Shown here piece by piece: positions 44,947-54,422 of a DNA stretch of 64,000 nucleotides (its first letter is position 1; each line of letters starts with the position of its first letter). A model generated the notes under the pieces. The model saw only the letters and a program-made list of their open reading frames with translations. It ran no database searches and was not told the DNA's origin. Made by a program: the position numbers and the translations under genes. Source of the stretch: Maribacter litoralis (lineage in GTDB: Bacteria > Bacteroidota > Bacteroidia > Flavobacteriales > Flavobacteriaceae); NCBI RefSeq assembly GCF_003075045.1, contig NZ_QCZD01000003.1, positions 806,001 through 870,000 of the forward strand. The letters run 5' to 3'.

Positions 44947-46371
44947 TTACTCATCCCACCAAACTGCAACATTTATACTATTGCCTTCCGTGTTATTTAA
45001 AGCTTCGGTATAATTGGCATTATTTAAAGCTTCTTCCTCAGAAGGGTAAGGCATGCGTATGGGAATCAAATCATTGTTCAAACTAGCTGAAATTGTTTTC
45101 AATTGCGGAAAACCAGTTCTTCTATACTCTATCCAACCTTCATAGCCGTTTATGGAATTTGCGATCCATTTTTGTGTGATGATATTTTCTAAAGGATCCC
45201 CGTTGGTCAACGCAGCATCAGCTGTTAGATAATCATCAGGAAGTGCTACTTGCCAATATTCAAATGCTTGGGTTACTCCTGTGTTGTAAAGGGGTTCCGT
45301 GTCGGCGGAAATAAGCCCTTGTTGTGCAGCTTCAGCTAATAGAAAGTGAGTTTCCATGCTGGTCATAAAATTGGCATCTAAAAGCCCTGTATTATCTCTG
45401 AAAATAGTACCCAATAAAGAGTAATCAGCTAACGATACTCCCGCTGATGCATCGATTCCATTTAATAGTCCGTTATAACCGCCATCTGTACTATTGGCAA
45501 AAGGTTGGTATAATTGAGAAATACGTGGGTCATTTAAATCGGTCAAAATTTCATTCATAGTTTCAGAAAGTACATAGTTGTTAAAATCGCCGACCCTAAG
45601 TTGTGCCAACCTAAAACTATTTGGTTCGCCATCGGTAAAGTTGAAAATGGCATTTTCACTGTTTTCATCTATAAAATTTCCTTCGGCAACCAAGGTTTGT
45701 AATTGCGGTGCCACTTCAACCTTATCGGAAACTCGCATTAGATATTTAATTTTCAACGAATTTGCAAATCGTATCCATCCGTCTAAATCACCATTAAAGA
45801 GAATGTCTCCCTCTAAAGCTATGGTACCTGAATAATTCTGAATGGCTAAAATTCCTTTATCAAGATTGTCAAATATTCCTTCTTCATTCATATAAATTGA
45901 CTCCTGTGTGTCATAGGACGGAGTAACAGTTTCTGTATCTCCTTGAAATGCTTCTGAATACGGGACATCACCGAATAAATCTGTTAAACCAGCTGCCATA
46001 TACGCTTTCATAATTCTTGCCGGCCCTTCGTAAACGGTATACGCAGTATTCTCTTGAGACAATTTCAATATGATTTCATTATCCCTTAAGTTTTGATAGA
46101 ATATAGGCCATGGGTTTCCACCAAGCTGCGGAGATTTTAAATCATGACGGTCAAATAAGTTAAAGTCTAGAGCGGTACTATATTGTCCTAATAGGTTACC
46201 TGCAGTAAAACCTTCATATGACATTTGTTCACCAAAATCATAGATAACCTGTCTTAACAATAGACTTGGTTGCACCGTAACAGGGTCATTTGTATTTGTA
46301 TTAATTTCTTCAAAATCTTTTGTGCAGCCAATGACCAACAATAAGACTAAAATGCTATATATATGTTTCAT
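44947..46371 (-). CDS. SusD/RagB family outer membrane lipoprotein
   Basis: Surface lipoprotein of 474 residues, the substrate-binding lid of a SusCD transporter. Signal peptide with lipobox (LLVIGC, Cys16), followed by TKDFEEINTNTNDP and helical TPR-like repeats; the family is the SusD-like nutrient-binding group 2. It starts 10 bp after the susC stop, as in typical pairs. Usually such pairs import glycans or peptides; here its location in an arsenosugar operon is unusual. Confidence 0.9.
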   Translation of the reverse strand: MKHIYSILVLLLVIGCTKDFEEINTNTNDPVTVQPSLLLRQVIYDFGEQMSYEGFTAGNLLGQYSTALDFNLFDRHDLKSPQLGGNPWPIFYQNLRDNEIILKLSQENTAYTVYEGPARIMKAYMAAGLTDLFGDVPYSEAFQGDTETVTPSYDTQESIYMNEEGIFDNLDKGILAIQNYSGTIALEGDILFNGDLDGWIRFANSLKIKYLMRVSDKVEVAPQLQTLVAEGNFIDENSENAIFNFTDGEPNSFRLAQLRVGDFNNYVLSETMNEILTDLNDPRISQLYQPFANSTDGGYNGLLNGIDASAGVSLADYSLLGTIFRDNTGLLDANFMTSMETHFLLAEAAQQGLISADTEPLYNTGVTQAFEYWQVALPDDYLTADAALTNGDPLENIITQKWIANSINGYEGWIEYRRTGFPQLKTISASLNNDLIPIRMPYPSEEEALNNANYTEALNNTEGNSINVAVWWDE

Positions 46372-46381
46372 TTTCTTTTTC

Positions 46382-49300
46382 TTAAAAATTAAATCCGGCT
46401 TTAAAACCTATACTTCTAGTGGTGGCATACGACATATCTTCAACACCGCTAATAAAGCCTTGCCCTTGTACTGCCAATTGCTCGGGGTCAAAATGTGGAT
46501 TCTCTGTTATAGCAAATAAGTTCTTTCCTATCAATGATAAAATCAACGTGGCATCTTGGTTGAACAGACTAAGATTATCAAAAGTATAACCAACGGATAC
46601 TTGACGTAGCTTTAAAAAGGAAGCGTCATAGGTATTGTTTTCCTCATGGTTTCTGTCATAAAATTGGCGGTAATAACTTTCTGCCGTTACTGCAATGGTA
46701 TTTGGTGTATATACAGGATTATCAGTAGTGCCCGTATTTACAACGCCTTCCGGTACAATTCCCCCTTCAGGTCTAAAAGCCGTTTCTGCTAACTGACCAC
46801 CAACATTACCTAATGCCCTTGTTCTAGAAACGATGATGCCACCTTGTCGCCAATCGAAAAGGAAACCCATATTCCATTTCTTGTAATTGAATTGATTGTT
46901 GAAACCCAACATAAATTCAGGATTGTAATTTCCTAATTTTTGCAGTTCATTATCGGGTATGTATCTGCCCTCATCGGTTAAAATGAAATCACCATTTTCA
47001 TTCTTTAGATACCCTGTTCCATATAAATCACCCACACGACCGCCTTCTTCAGCTTGCAAAAATACCGTTTGGTTTTGACTATCGTAAATTCTAGAGTATG
47101 CCAATGTTAATCGACCTTCTTCTTGCGGTAGACTTTCTACTGTAGATTTGTTGGTGCTAAAATTTAAGGTGCTGTTCCATTTAAAATCCTGATTTATTAC
47201 GGGGGAAATTCCTAATATAATTTCCAGTCCTTTCGAACGAACCTCTCCGCCATTTACGACCTGTTGCGTATACCCAGATGAAATACCTATTGGCAATGAA
47301 ATAATTTGATCTTTAGTCAATGCATTGTAATAAGAAACATCTAACCGTAGTTGATCGTTAAAAAAACGAATATCAGCACCAACTTCAAAAGAAGATGTCT
47401 GCTCAGGCTGCAGATCTGCATTGGCAATGGTATTTGAATTACTAAATGTTGGTTGCCCGTTAAAAGGTGTTTGCGCTACAAATGCACCAGTTGTTTGGTA
47501 AGGATCTGTATCATTACCCACTTGCGCCCAACTTGCCCTAAGTTTTGCGAAGGAAATAACCTGAGGTAAATTCACCGTGTTGGATAAAATAAAACTACTA
47601 GAGACGGATGGATAAAAGAAAGAGGTATTATCTACAGAAAACGGTGTAGCCAATGCACTAGACCAATCATTTCTACCTGTAATATCTACAAACAAGTAAT
47701 CTTTATAGCCCAACTTTGCCAGGCCATATATACTGTTTATTCTTTTGTTGGATTCAAATTCAAAAACTTCTATGGGCGAGGCTGCATTCGATAATCTAAA
47801 AATACCCGGTTGTGCCAAACTCGTGGTCTGTGATTGTGAGGTAAACGCTTTTAGGTCTAATCGGTTTCCTCCTAAAGAAACATCGACTCTAATATCATTA
47901 AACCTATTGGTATAATTTATGAGAAAATCTGTATTTACTTCTCTATAAAAAACATCATGTTCTGCATAGCCACCATTTGCAAATCTATTAGAACTATAGG
48001 CTCTACGCAATTGGCGTAGCTCACTAGAATAATCCATACCAGTTCTTATAGACGCTGTTATATGTTCTGTAATATCATAGCTTGCCGAAATGTTTCCGAA
48101 AACACGATCTCTATTGAACGAATTTCTGTTTTCATTAAGAATGAAATAAGGATTATCAAAAAAGGTATAGTTGTACGAGTATTGTTGTATACCCTCTAAG
48201 CCTGGTTGCCAGTAATTTTTTAAGTTTTCAATATTTAAAGAACGTGGTCCCCAAGCTACCAAAGAGTAATTTGCATTCTCTGAACCATAACCGTTAGCGG
48301 GTCTATTGTCCGATCCGGAATTGATATAACTGATGGATGAATTGATGCGTAATTTATCAATCGGTTGAAAATTTAGTCGTGCGCTAATCGTTTGGCGGTC
48401 TAGGTCAACACCCGGTATTATAGATTCGCTTCGTAAATCTGTAAAGGATAGACGGTAACTACCTGTATCAAATCCGTTAGATATTGCAATGTTATTAATC
48501 AATGTGGTACCCGTTTCGTAGAAATTCTTAAGGTTATCTGGGTTAGATTTAAATTCCGTGGGAGTAATGGCTATACCGTTATAAAGAGCAGTATCTCCAC
48601 CACGTACTACCGTACCATCTGGCAAGGTAACCGGACTATCATACTGAGGAATTAAGTTGCCAACATCTAAACGTGGTCCCCAACTATAGGTAATCAAATC
48701 ATTTGTTCCACCACCTAATCCGTCTACGAATGCAAACTCACCAGAATTCCCTTGTCCGTATTCATTCTGAAAATCGGGTAACTGAAACGCTGAATCCACA
48801 AAAAAGCTGGTATTGTAACTAATACCCAACCCTTTTGAATTTTTTCCGCTTTTGGTTTCAATAATGATAACACCGTTAGATGCTCTTGTTCCATAAAGTG
48901 CGGCTGCACTTGGTCCTTTTAAAACAGAAACTTCAGCAATATCATCGGGGTTTACCTCCATGGCACCGTTTCCAAAATCTATTTCCTGAAATCCGGCAGC
49001 GGCCTCATTGGTAAAATTGAAGACTGAGTTATTGTTGATTGGAACGCCGTCTACAATAAACAACGGGTTATTGTTGGAGAAAGAAGCTTCACCACGAATG
49101 GTAATTTTAGAGGAAGACCCTACTCCGGTAGCACCTTGGTTTATAGTAACACCAGCAAGCTTACCCGATAGGTTATCTAGAAAATTGACAGATTTTACTT
49201 CGGTAACTCCTTTTGCGTCTAAACTTTGCACAACATAGCCTAATTCTTTGGTTTCTCTCTTTAAGCCTAATGCAGTCAGTACCACCTCATCCAATATTTC

Positions 49301-49585
49301 AGAAGAGTCGTTTAGAGTAACATTGATTGTGTTTCGATTATTAATTGGTATTACTTGTGTTTCATATCCCAATACGGAAAATTCAATAGCACCTGAAAGA
49401 CTGGGAACATTTATAGTATATATACCGTCTTCATTGGTGGTCGAACCGGTCAAAGTACCGGATAATACAATGTTTACGTACGGTATGGAATTTCCATAGG
49501 TATCAATAACGGTACCTGTAATTGTTTCTTGAGCATTGACTATGTTCAATATGAACAATGTCAACACCAGTAATAAGTGTTTCAT
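46382..49585 (-). CDS. SusC/RagA family TonB-linked outer membrane transporter
   Basis: Outer-membrane transporter of 1067 residues. Signal peptide (1-18), carboxypeptidase-like regulatory domain (about 20-95, ITGTVIDTYGNSIPYVNI), plug domain (about 110-225) with the SusC signature KGPSAAALYGTRASNGVIII, and a 22-strand barrel that ends in TRSIGFKAGFNF. It takes up substrate delivered by the SusD lid using TonB energy. It follows the glycosyltransferase gene in the same direction (53 bp). Substrate unknown; the neighbours suggest a precursor or product of the arsenosugar pathway, an inference. Confidence 0.93.
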   Translation of the reverse strand: MKHLLLVLTLFILNIVNAQETITGTVIDTYGNSIPYVNIVLSGTLTGSTTNEDGIYTINVPSLSGAIEFSVLGYETQVIPINNRNTINVTLNDSSEILDEVVLTALGLKRETKELGYVVQSLDAKGVTEVKSVNFLDNLSGKLAGVTINQGATGVGSSSKITIRGEASFSNNNPLFIVDGVPINNNSVFNFTNEAAAGFQEIDFGNGAMEVNPDDIAEVSVLKGPSAAALYGTRASNGVIIIETKSGKNSKGLGISYNTSFFVDSAFQLPDFQNEYGQGNSGEFAFVDGLGGGTNDLITYSWGPRLDVGNLIPQYDSPVTLPDGTVVRGGDTALYNGIAITPTEFKSNPDNLKNFYETGTTLINNIAISNGFDTGSYRLSFTDLRSESIIPGVDLDRQTISARLNFQPIDKLRINSSISYINSGSDNRPANGYGSENANYSLVAWGPRSLNIENLKNYWQPGLEGIQQYSYNYTFFDNPYFILNENRNSFNRDRVFGNISASYDITEHITASIRTGMDYSSELRQLRRAYSSNRFANGGYAEHDVFYREVNTDFLINYTNRFNDIRVDVSLGGNRLDLKAFTSQSQTTSLAQPGIFRLSNAASPIEVFEFESNKRINSIYGLAKLGYKDYLFVDITGRNDWSSALATPFSVDNTSFFYPSVSSSFILSNTVNLPQVISFAKLRASWAQVGNDTDPYQTTGAFVAQTPFNGQPTFSNSNTIANADLQPEQTSSFEVGADIRFFNDQLRLDVSYYNALTKDQIISLPIGISSGYTQQVVNGGEVRSKGLEIILGISPVINQDFKWNSTLNFSTNKSTVESLPQEEGRLTLAYSRIYDSQNQTVFLQAEEGGRVGDLYGTGYLKNENGDFILTDEGRYIPDNELQKLGNYNPEFMLGFNNQFNYKKWNMGFLFDWRQGGIIVSRTRALGNVGGQLAETAFRPEGGIVPEGVVNTGTTDNPVYTPNTIAVTAESYYRQFYDRNHEENNTYDASFLKLRQVSVGYTFDNLSLFNQDATLILSLIGKNLFAITENPHFDPEQLAVQGQGFISGVEDMSYATTRSIGFKAGFNF

Positions 49586-49637
49586 ATTTAGCTTTGGACT
49601 TAGGTTTCACTTACCCAACTATTGGATAAAGGGGGAT

Positions 49638-50327
49638 CTAGATAAATGAAACTGGAGGAGAGCCTTTGTTGAAAGGAAAACTGTTTGGGTATGAAGAAGA
49701 GAAGTTCTGGTTAGTGTAGTATAAACCTCTTTTTCTTTTTATTAGTTGTGCTATCAACAAGAATAGGGTTGGTGATAGGTCATCTGAAAACGATAATATG
49801 GACTTTAAATCTTTTTCACAATCTAAATCTTGTAAAGCAGGTAATTTTACTAGTTCAGAGGATTCTTTTTGCAACCACATGGTAATTTTGTGGTACAAAC
49901 TAAATCGTTGCCAGGGCAAATTTTGAAATTCACTAATTTCAAAATTTGATTTTTGTAAACCTAAAAGGTAAAATCCACCATCTTTTGACGGGCCAATTAC
50001 AGTTTTTCCCTTTGCCAATTGCTCGGTCGCAAGTTTAAGCTGTTGGGTTTTTAAATGCGGAGTATCGTTACCTATGGCAATAATATTTGTAAAACCATTA
50101 TTAAATACAGAAGCTATGGCATTGGTAAATCGTTGCCCAAAACTCGATCCTATTTGATCATCATCAGAAATATGAAAAACTGGTAAACCGGAGTTCTTAG
50201 CTTTTTGGAGTGTACTTTTTGTAAGCTCACTGAATAAACGTTCACCTTTGGCAATACGCTTATTGACCAAATCTTCCTTAGCGGAATTGGCAAATACCAG
50301 TATAGCAGTAGTACCTTGTGAATTCAA
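49638..50327 (-). CDS. TIGR04282 family arsenosugar biosynthesis glycosyltransferase (DUF2064)
   Basis: GT-A-like nucleotidyl/glycosyltransferase of 229 residues. TTAILVFANSAKEDLVNKRI at the start, IAIGNDTPHLK and the donor-site segment GPSKDGGFYLLGL place it in DUF2064, whose arsenic-linked branch is TIGR04282 (from memory). There is no ATG start. Frames begin at TTG 50372 or TTG 50327; I prefer 50327 because it is preceded by an A/G-rich leader (GAGAAAGAAAATTAAA) while 50372 overlaps a -7 promoter box. It is the first gene of the arsS operon. The C-terminal 25 residues are unusually rich in Ser, Pro and Phe. Confidence 0.78.
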   Translation of the reverse strand: MNSQGTTAILVFANSAKEDLVNKRIAKGERLFSELTKSTLQKAKNSGLPVFHISDDDQIGSSFGQRFTNAIASVFNNGFTNIIAIGNDTPHLKTQQLKLATEQLAKGKTVIGPSKDGGFYLLGLQKSNFEISEFQNLPWQRFSLYHKITMWLQKESSELVKLPALQDLDCEKDLKSILSFSDDLSPTLFLLIAQLIKRKRGLYYTNQNFSSSYPNSFPFNKGSPPVSFI

Positions 50328-50369
50328 TTTAATTTTCTTTCTCGTTGTTAAACTTACGTAAAAATATGG

Positions 50370-50377
50370 CAAAGGTT
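50370..50377 (-). promoter_or_regulatory. -7 box (AACCTTTG) of the arsenosugar operon
   Basis: On the minus strand AACCTTTG differs from TAnnTTTG at the first base only. It lies 43 nt upstream of the preferred TTG start. A -33 motif at the exact distance was not found. Confidence 0.4.
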
Positions 50378-50699
50378 TTTTAACAATACATAAATTGTAT
50401 CAATAAAAGATAAGTATAGCTTTACTTTAAGTCAAATTGTCAGTTTTAGACTATGCAGTTTGTTTTACCAAATCGTTTTTGGTAATATCTTGGGCATTAG
50501 CCTATAAACAAGTTATAAAATCAGATAATCTGCATAATTTATATGCTTATTCTCATGTAATTTTAAGGTTACAGACCACTTAGTCTAAAAAATCCCTTAA
50601 AATTTCAAAAAGTTTTAAATTTTTTTTAGCAATGACATAGGTATTCATGGCATAGCTATTGAAACTAGGGACACAGAAAAATATTAAAAACTATTACAT
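50378..50699. promoter_or_regulatory. Divergent promoter region between the arsenosugar operon and degP
   Basis: No ORF. It contains an 8-bp hairpin, TTACCAAA at 50465-50472 and TTTGGTAA at 50478-50485. It also holds TGGCATAGCTATTGA at 50648-50662, close to a sigma-54 element except for GA in place of GC at -12. No TAnnTTTG box was found for degP, so it may be read by an alternative sigma factor. Confidence 0.35.
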
Positions 50700-52214
50700 A
50701 TGAAATCAAATACAAATTCCAGAGGCGCTTGGAAGGTTTACTTCTTCTCAGCGGTTATTGCCCTTGCAGTAAGTTATGGGGTAATAAAATTGAACAAGCA
50801 AGAATCAAAAGAAGCTACAGGCGTAACCGTGGTAGAATCCATACCCGGTGCACAAGCCTTATACACTAAAGACAGTGATGGTAATATTAAACTATTGGAT
50901 TTTACCGATACTTCAGAGAAGGTATTGGATGCCGTGGTACATATTAAATCTACACAAACGGGGTCATCATACCAAAATCAAGGTGCAAGAGAATTGCCAG
51001 ACCCTTTTAAAGAGTTTTTCGGCGATATGTTTAAAGGGCAATCTCCGCAAGGATCTTCATCTAGACCTAGGGTAGGTACAGGTTCGGGTGTTATCATTAA
51101 TGACAAAGGTTACATTGTAACCAATAACCATGTTATCGATAATGCAGATGAGGTTGAAGTAACTTTATACAACAACCAATCCTACAAGGCGACGGTTATT
51201 GGTACTGACCCAACTACAGATTTAGCATTGCTACAGATAAAGGCAGATAACTTAAAAACGATGTCTTTGGTAAATTCCGATGATGTGGAAGTTGGCGAAT
51301 GGGTTTTGGCAGTTGGTAACCCATTAGGTTTGAATTCAACAGTAACCGCTGGTATCGTTAGTGCTAAGGCAAGAAGCATTCATATTAATACCGATAAATT
51401 TGCGGTTGAAAGCTTTATACAGACCGATGCGGCTATTAACCCTGGTAATAGTGGGGGAGCTTTGGTTAATCTTGATGGTAATTTGGTGGGGATCAACACA
51501 GCCATTGCCAGTACAACCGGTACTTATACCGGTTACGGATTTGCAGTGCCTAGTAACATCGTTACCAAAGTGGTTGAAGATTTATTGAAATTCGGTAACG
51601 TACAACGTGGTATGCTTGGTGTAACCATTAGAACAATGGATAGTAACCTTGCCAAAGAAAAAGATGTTGACTTTACCAAAGGTGTTTGGGTAGAACAAGT
51701 TGGTGAAGATAGTGGTGCTGATATTGCAGGTATGGAATCTGGAGATATTATTGTGAGTGTCGACGGAAAAGAAACTGCTACATCACCTAGACTACAAGAA
51801 ATTATTGCAGGAAAAAGACCTGGAGATAAAGTAATGATTACTGTTAATAGAAATGGTAAGGAGAAAGAATTTGAGGTAGAACTTCACAATTCTCAAGGAG
51901 GTACCGATTTTATCAAGAAAGAAAAGAAAGAGGTGTTTAATCTTTTAGGTGCAGATTTTGAGAACGTAGATAAGGATACTGCCAAAAAACTAAATATTGA
52001 TGGCGGAGTTCAGGTATCTAAACTATACCCAGGTAAAATTAAGAAGGAAACCCAAATGCGAGAAGGGTTTATTATTACTCATATAGACGGTAAGCGTATA
52101 AATGACATTGAAGATGTTGCCGCTGTTTTGGAGAACAAAAAAGGCGGAGTAATGTTGGAAGGAGTTTATGAAGATGGTTCTAAATATTATTATGCCTTCG
52201 GATTGGATTCATAG
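50700..52214 (+). CDS. degP: Do/DegP family serine protease (HtrA)
   Basis: Periplasmic quality-control protease/chaperone of 504 residues. An N-terminal signal anchor (11-30), a trypsin-like domain with the triad H144 (TNNHVID), D174 (TTDLALL) and S251 (GNSGGAL), and two PDZ domains (about 295-390, GMLGVTIRTM; and about 405-500, degenerate). The region between the first strands holds a disordered Ser/Gly/Gln loop typical of HtrA. Monocistronic with a strong terminator; likely stress regulated. Confidence 0.94.
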   Translation: MKSNTNSRGAWKVYFFSAVIALAVSYGVIKLNKQESKEATGVTVVESIPGAQALYTKDSDGNIKLLDFTDTSEKVLDAVVHIKSTQTGSSYQNQGARELPDPFKEFFGDMFKGQSPQGSSSRPRVGTGSGVIINDKGYIVTNNHVIDNADEVEVTLYNNQSYKATVIGTDPTTDLALLQIKADNLKTMSLVNSDDVEVGEWVLAVGNPLGLNSTVTAGIVSAKARSIHINTDKFAVESFIQTDAAINPGNSGGALVNLDGNLVGINTAIASTTGTYTGYGFAVPSNIVTKVVEDLLKFGNVQRGMLGVTIRTMDSNLAKEKDVDFTKGVWVEQVGEDSGADIAGMESGDIIVSVDGKETATSPRLQEIIAGKRPGDKVMITVNRNGKEKEFEVELHNSQGGTDFIKKEKKEVFNLLGADFENVDKDTAKKLNIDGGVQVSKLYPGKIKKETQMREGFIITHIDGKRINDIEDVAAVLENKKGGVMLEGVYEDGSKYYYAFGLDS

Positions 52215-52235
52215 TCCGCAATATTGACTAATTTT

Positions 52236-52274
52236 ATGCCAAGTGAATAATAGTATTCACTTGGCATTTTTTTT
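52236..52274 (+). terminator. Terminator after degP
   Basis: Perfect 14-bp stem ATGCCAAGTGAATA/TATTCACTTGGCAT around ATAG followed by eight T residues. Confidence 0.93.
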
Positions 52275-52292
52275 GAAATTAATTTTAGATAG

Positions 52293-53063
52293 ATGCAATT
52301 AGGTTCTAAATCCATTGGCTTGGTGCTTTCCGGTGGCGGTATTAGGGGAATGGCACATATAGGGGTTATTAAGGCAATGCAAGAATTTGGTCTTGAAGCA
52401 AATGTGGTATCCGGTAGTAGTATTGGCGCCTTGGTAGGTGCTTTGTACGCTGCAGATAAGCCTGTAGTGGATATGCTTCGTTTTTTTAAGGAAACACCGC
52501 TATTTAAATACAATTATTTTGCTGTTGCTAAACCTGGACTCTTAAATAGTGAGAGCTATATAACATCGTTTAAAAAATACTTTCCAGAAGATAGTTTTGA
52601 GGCTTTAAATAGAGAGCTTCATGTAGTCGCTACCAATTTACAGAAGGGTGAAGAGTTGTTTATTCATAATGGAGAATTGATAAAACCTTTGTTGGCTTCT
52701 GCTGCTTTGCCGCCCGTATTTAGCCCGGTAGAGTATAATGGTGAACTATATGCCGATGGTGGTATTATGAACAATTTTCCATCAGAACCGGTATTGCCTA
52801 AAGTAGATTTTGTAATCGGTAGTAATGTTTCGGTTGTATCTCATTTAGATAAAAAACATTTGAACAACTCTTTTCAATTAACGGGCAGAGTTACAGGATT
52901 GATGATTTACGCCATTAATCGACAAAAAATCAATAATTGCGACTTAGTACTAGAATCAAAAGAATTGGAACATATAGGATTGCTGGATAGGCGAGGAATT
53001 GAAAAAGCCTATGCCATTGGGTATGAAGCTGCGGTTAGAAAGTTTGAAACAATATTAAATTAA
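52293..53063 (+). CDS. Patatin-like phospholipase
   Basis: Serine acyl hydrolase of 256 residues. The oxyanion loop GGGIRGMAHIG, the nucleophile S43 in GSSIG and the catalytic D155 in ADGGIMNNF are all intact. No signal peptide or beta-barrel domain, so it acts inside the cell or at the inner leaflet and differs from PlpD-type secreted enzymes. Separate gene, flanked by terminators. Substrate (phospholipid or acyl ester) unknown. Confidence 0.92.
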   Translation: MQLGSKSIGLVLSGGGIRGMAHIGVIKAMQEFGLEANVVSGSSIGALVGALYAADKPVVDMLRFFKETPLFKYNYFAVAKPGLLNSESYITSFKKYFPEDSFEALNRELHVVATNLQKGEELFIHNGELIKPLLASAALPPVFSPVEYNGELYADGGIMNNFPSEPVLPKVDFVIGSNVSVVSHLDKKHLNNSFQLTGRVTGLMIYAINRQKINNCDLVLESKELEHIGLLDRRGIEKAYAIGYEAAVRKFETILN

Positions 53064-53075
53064 GTAATAGTTCAT

Positions 53076-53111
53076 AAAAAAACGTCCTTGAGATTTCAAG
53101 GACGTTTTTTT
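53076..53111. terminator. Bidirectional terminator between the patatin and reductase genes
   Basis: Perfect 15-bp stem AAAAAAACGTCCTTG/CAAGGACGTTTTTTT around AGATTT; T runs on both strands, between converging genes. Confidence 0.93.
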
Positions 53112-53130
53112 TATAAAGCATCAATATATA

Positions 53131-54180
53131 TTACACATCATCAAAATCTACTTTTATAGTAGGTGTCGTTGCATGCGCTTGACAGGTTAAGATAAATCCG
53201 TCCGCAATTTCCTGGTCGGTCAAAATTTGATTCATGACCATTTCTGCTTTTCCATCAGTAACTTTGGCAATACAGCTACTACAAACTCCGCCTTGACATG
53301 AGTATGGAGCATCAATATTCTCTTTTAGAACAGCATCAAGAATTATGGTTTTCTTATCCATAGTAAACTGAAATTCTTCATCATCAACAAGTACGGTAAC
53401 CGCAGTTTGACCATCTGCCTGTATGGGTAATTCTTCTTTTATTTCCGTTGGTGTAAAAAGCTCAAAATGAATTTTATCCTTATCCACTTCATTCTCAATT
53501 AAGGTATCTTGTACCAAACGAATCATTTCTTCCGGTCCACATAAATAATATCCATCAAAATCAACGTCTTTATGCTTATTTAACAAAGCATAATTTACCG
53601 TTGAGGTATCAATTCTACCAAATAACGCCTTGTCTTCACGGGTTTGACTATTGGTGAAGTAAACAAAAAACCGATTGGCATATTCTAGTTCTAATTTTAC
53701 TAAATCGGTATAGAACATGGTCTCTTCGTAAGATTTGTTACCGTAAACCAAAACAAATTTGTTCTTAGGGTTACTATCTAAAACCGATTTTACAATACTC
53801 ATAATAGGGGTAATACCGCTACCTGCAGCAAAAGCGGCAATGTTCTGTACTTCTTTGGTCGTATTGAATACGAAACGACCTTCTGGTTCCATTACCTCTA
53901 AGGTATCGCCTACCTTTAATTCTGAGTTGGCGTAGTTGGAGAATCCGCCATTATCTACTTTTTTGATGCCGATGGTAATGCCATCTTTTTCAGGTGATGA
54001 ACTAATGGAGTATGCTCTTCTAAGTTCTTTTCCCTTAATCTCTTTTTTAATGGTGATATACTGACCCGCCGTAAAGGTGAAAGTCTGTGCCAATTCTTTC
54101 GGAATTGAAAATGTAACGGCAACAGATGTTGGCGTTAATTTCTTGATATGTTTTACCGTTAATGGGTGAAAATGCGACAT
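53131..54180 (-). CDS. FAD/2Fe-2S NAD(P)H-dependent oxidoreductase (PaaE-like)
   Basis: Cytoplasmic electron-transfer protein of 349 residues with the PaaE order: FAD domain (RRAYSISSSPE, about 55-65), NAD(P) domain (AAGSGITPIMSI and YLCGPEEMI), then a plant-type 2Fe-2S ferredoxin domain with CQGGVCSSC and a late Cys in LTCQAH. In PaaE it feeds the phenylacetyl-CoA epoxidase, but no other paa gene is nearby; it may serve other oxygenases or desaturases. It is convergent with the patatin gene and monocistronic. Confidence 0.87.
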   Translation of the reverse strand: MSHFHPLTVKHIKKLTPTSVAVTFSIPKELAQTFTFTAGQYITIKKEIKGKELRRAYSISSSPEKDGITIGIKKVDNGGFSNYANSELKVGDTLEVMEPEGRFVFNTTKEVQNIAAFAAGSGITPIMSIVKSVLDSNPKNKFVLVYGNKSYEETMFYTDLVKLELEYANRFFVYFTNSQTREDKALFGRIDTSTVNYALLNKHKDVDFDGYYLCGPEEMIRLVQDTLIENEVDKDKIHFELFTPTEIKEELPIQADGQTAVTVLVDDEEFQFTMDKKTIILDAVLKENIDAPYSCQGGVCSSCIAKVTDGKAEMVMNQILTDQEIADGFILTCQAHATTPTIKVDFDDV

Positions 54181-54336
54181 ATGTTCGTTTCTTTAAATCG
54201 ATTTACAAAATTAAGCATGCTTTTGCGATATCATATGACATTTGTCAAAAAAGTCTAACGGTCAATGGCTTTTACAGCGTTTTTCTCACATTAAATAATC
54301 CTTAATTTATCTTTTTTGAAAAAAACATATGAAAAT

Positions 54337-54363
54337 TGTCCCTAATTTGATTTCGGTTACGTC
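54337..54363 (+). promoter_or_regulatory. ECF42-type promoter candidate before the YCII gene
   Basis: TGTCCC at 54337-54342 and CGTC at 54360-54363, spaced 17 bp, resemble the ECF42 target pattern TGTCGA/CG(A/T)C. It lies 60 bp before the YCII gene that precedes the ECF42 sigma factor. The pattern is recalled from published ECF42 work, so its fit here is an inference. Confidence 0.35.
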
Positions 54364-54422
54364 ATGAGGTAAACAAAAAGAACTTAGAGCGAGTTCTATG
54401 TAAAAATTAAAACGATTAAATT

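Noticed and set aside
53131-54180. Phenylacetate degradation cluster around the PaaE-like reductase
   Set aside because: None of paaA, B, C, D, K or related genes are in the neighbourhood; only the domain order matches.
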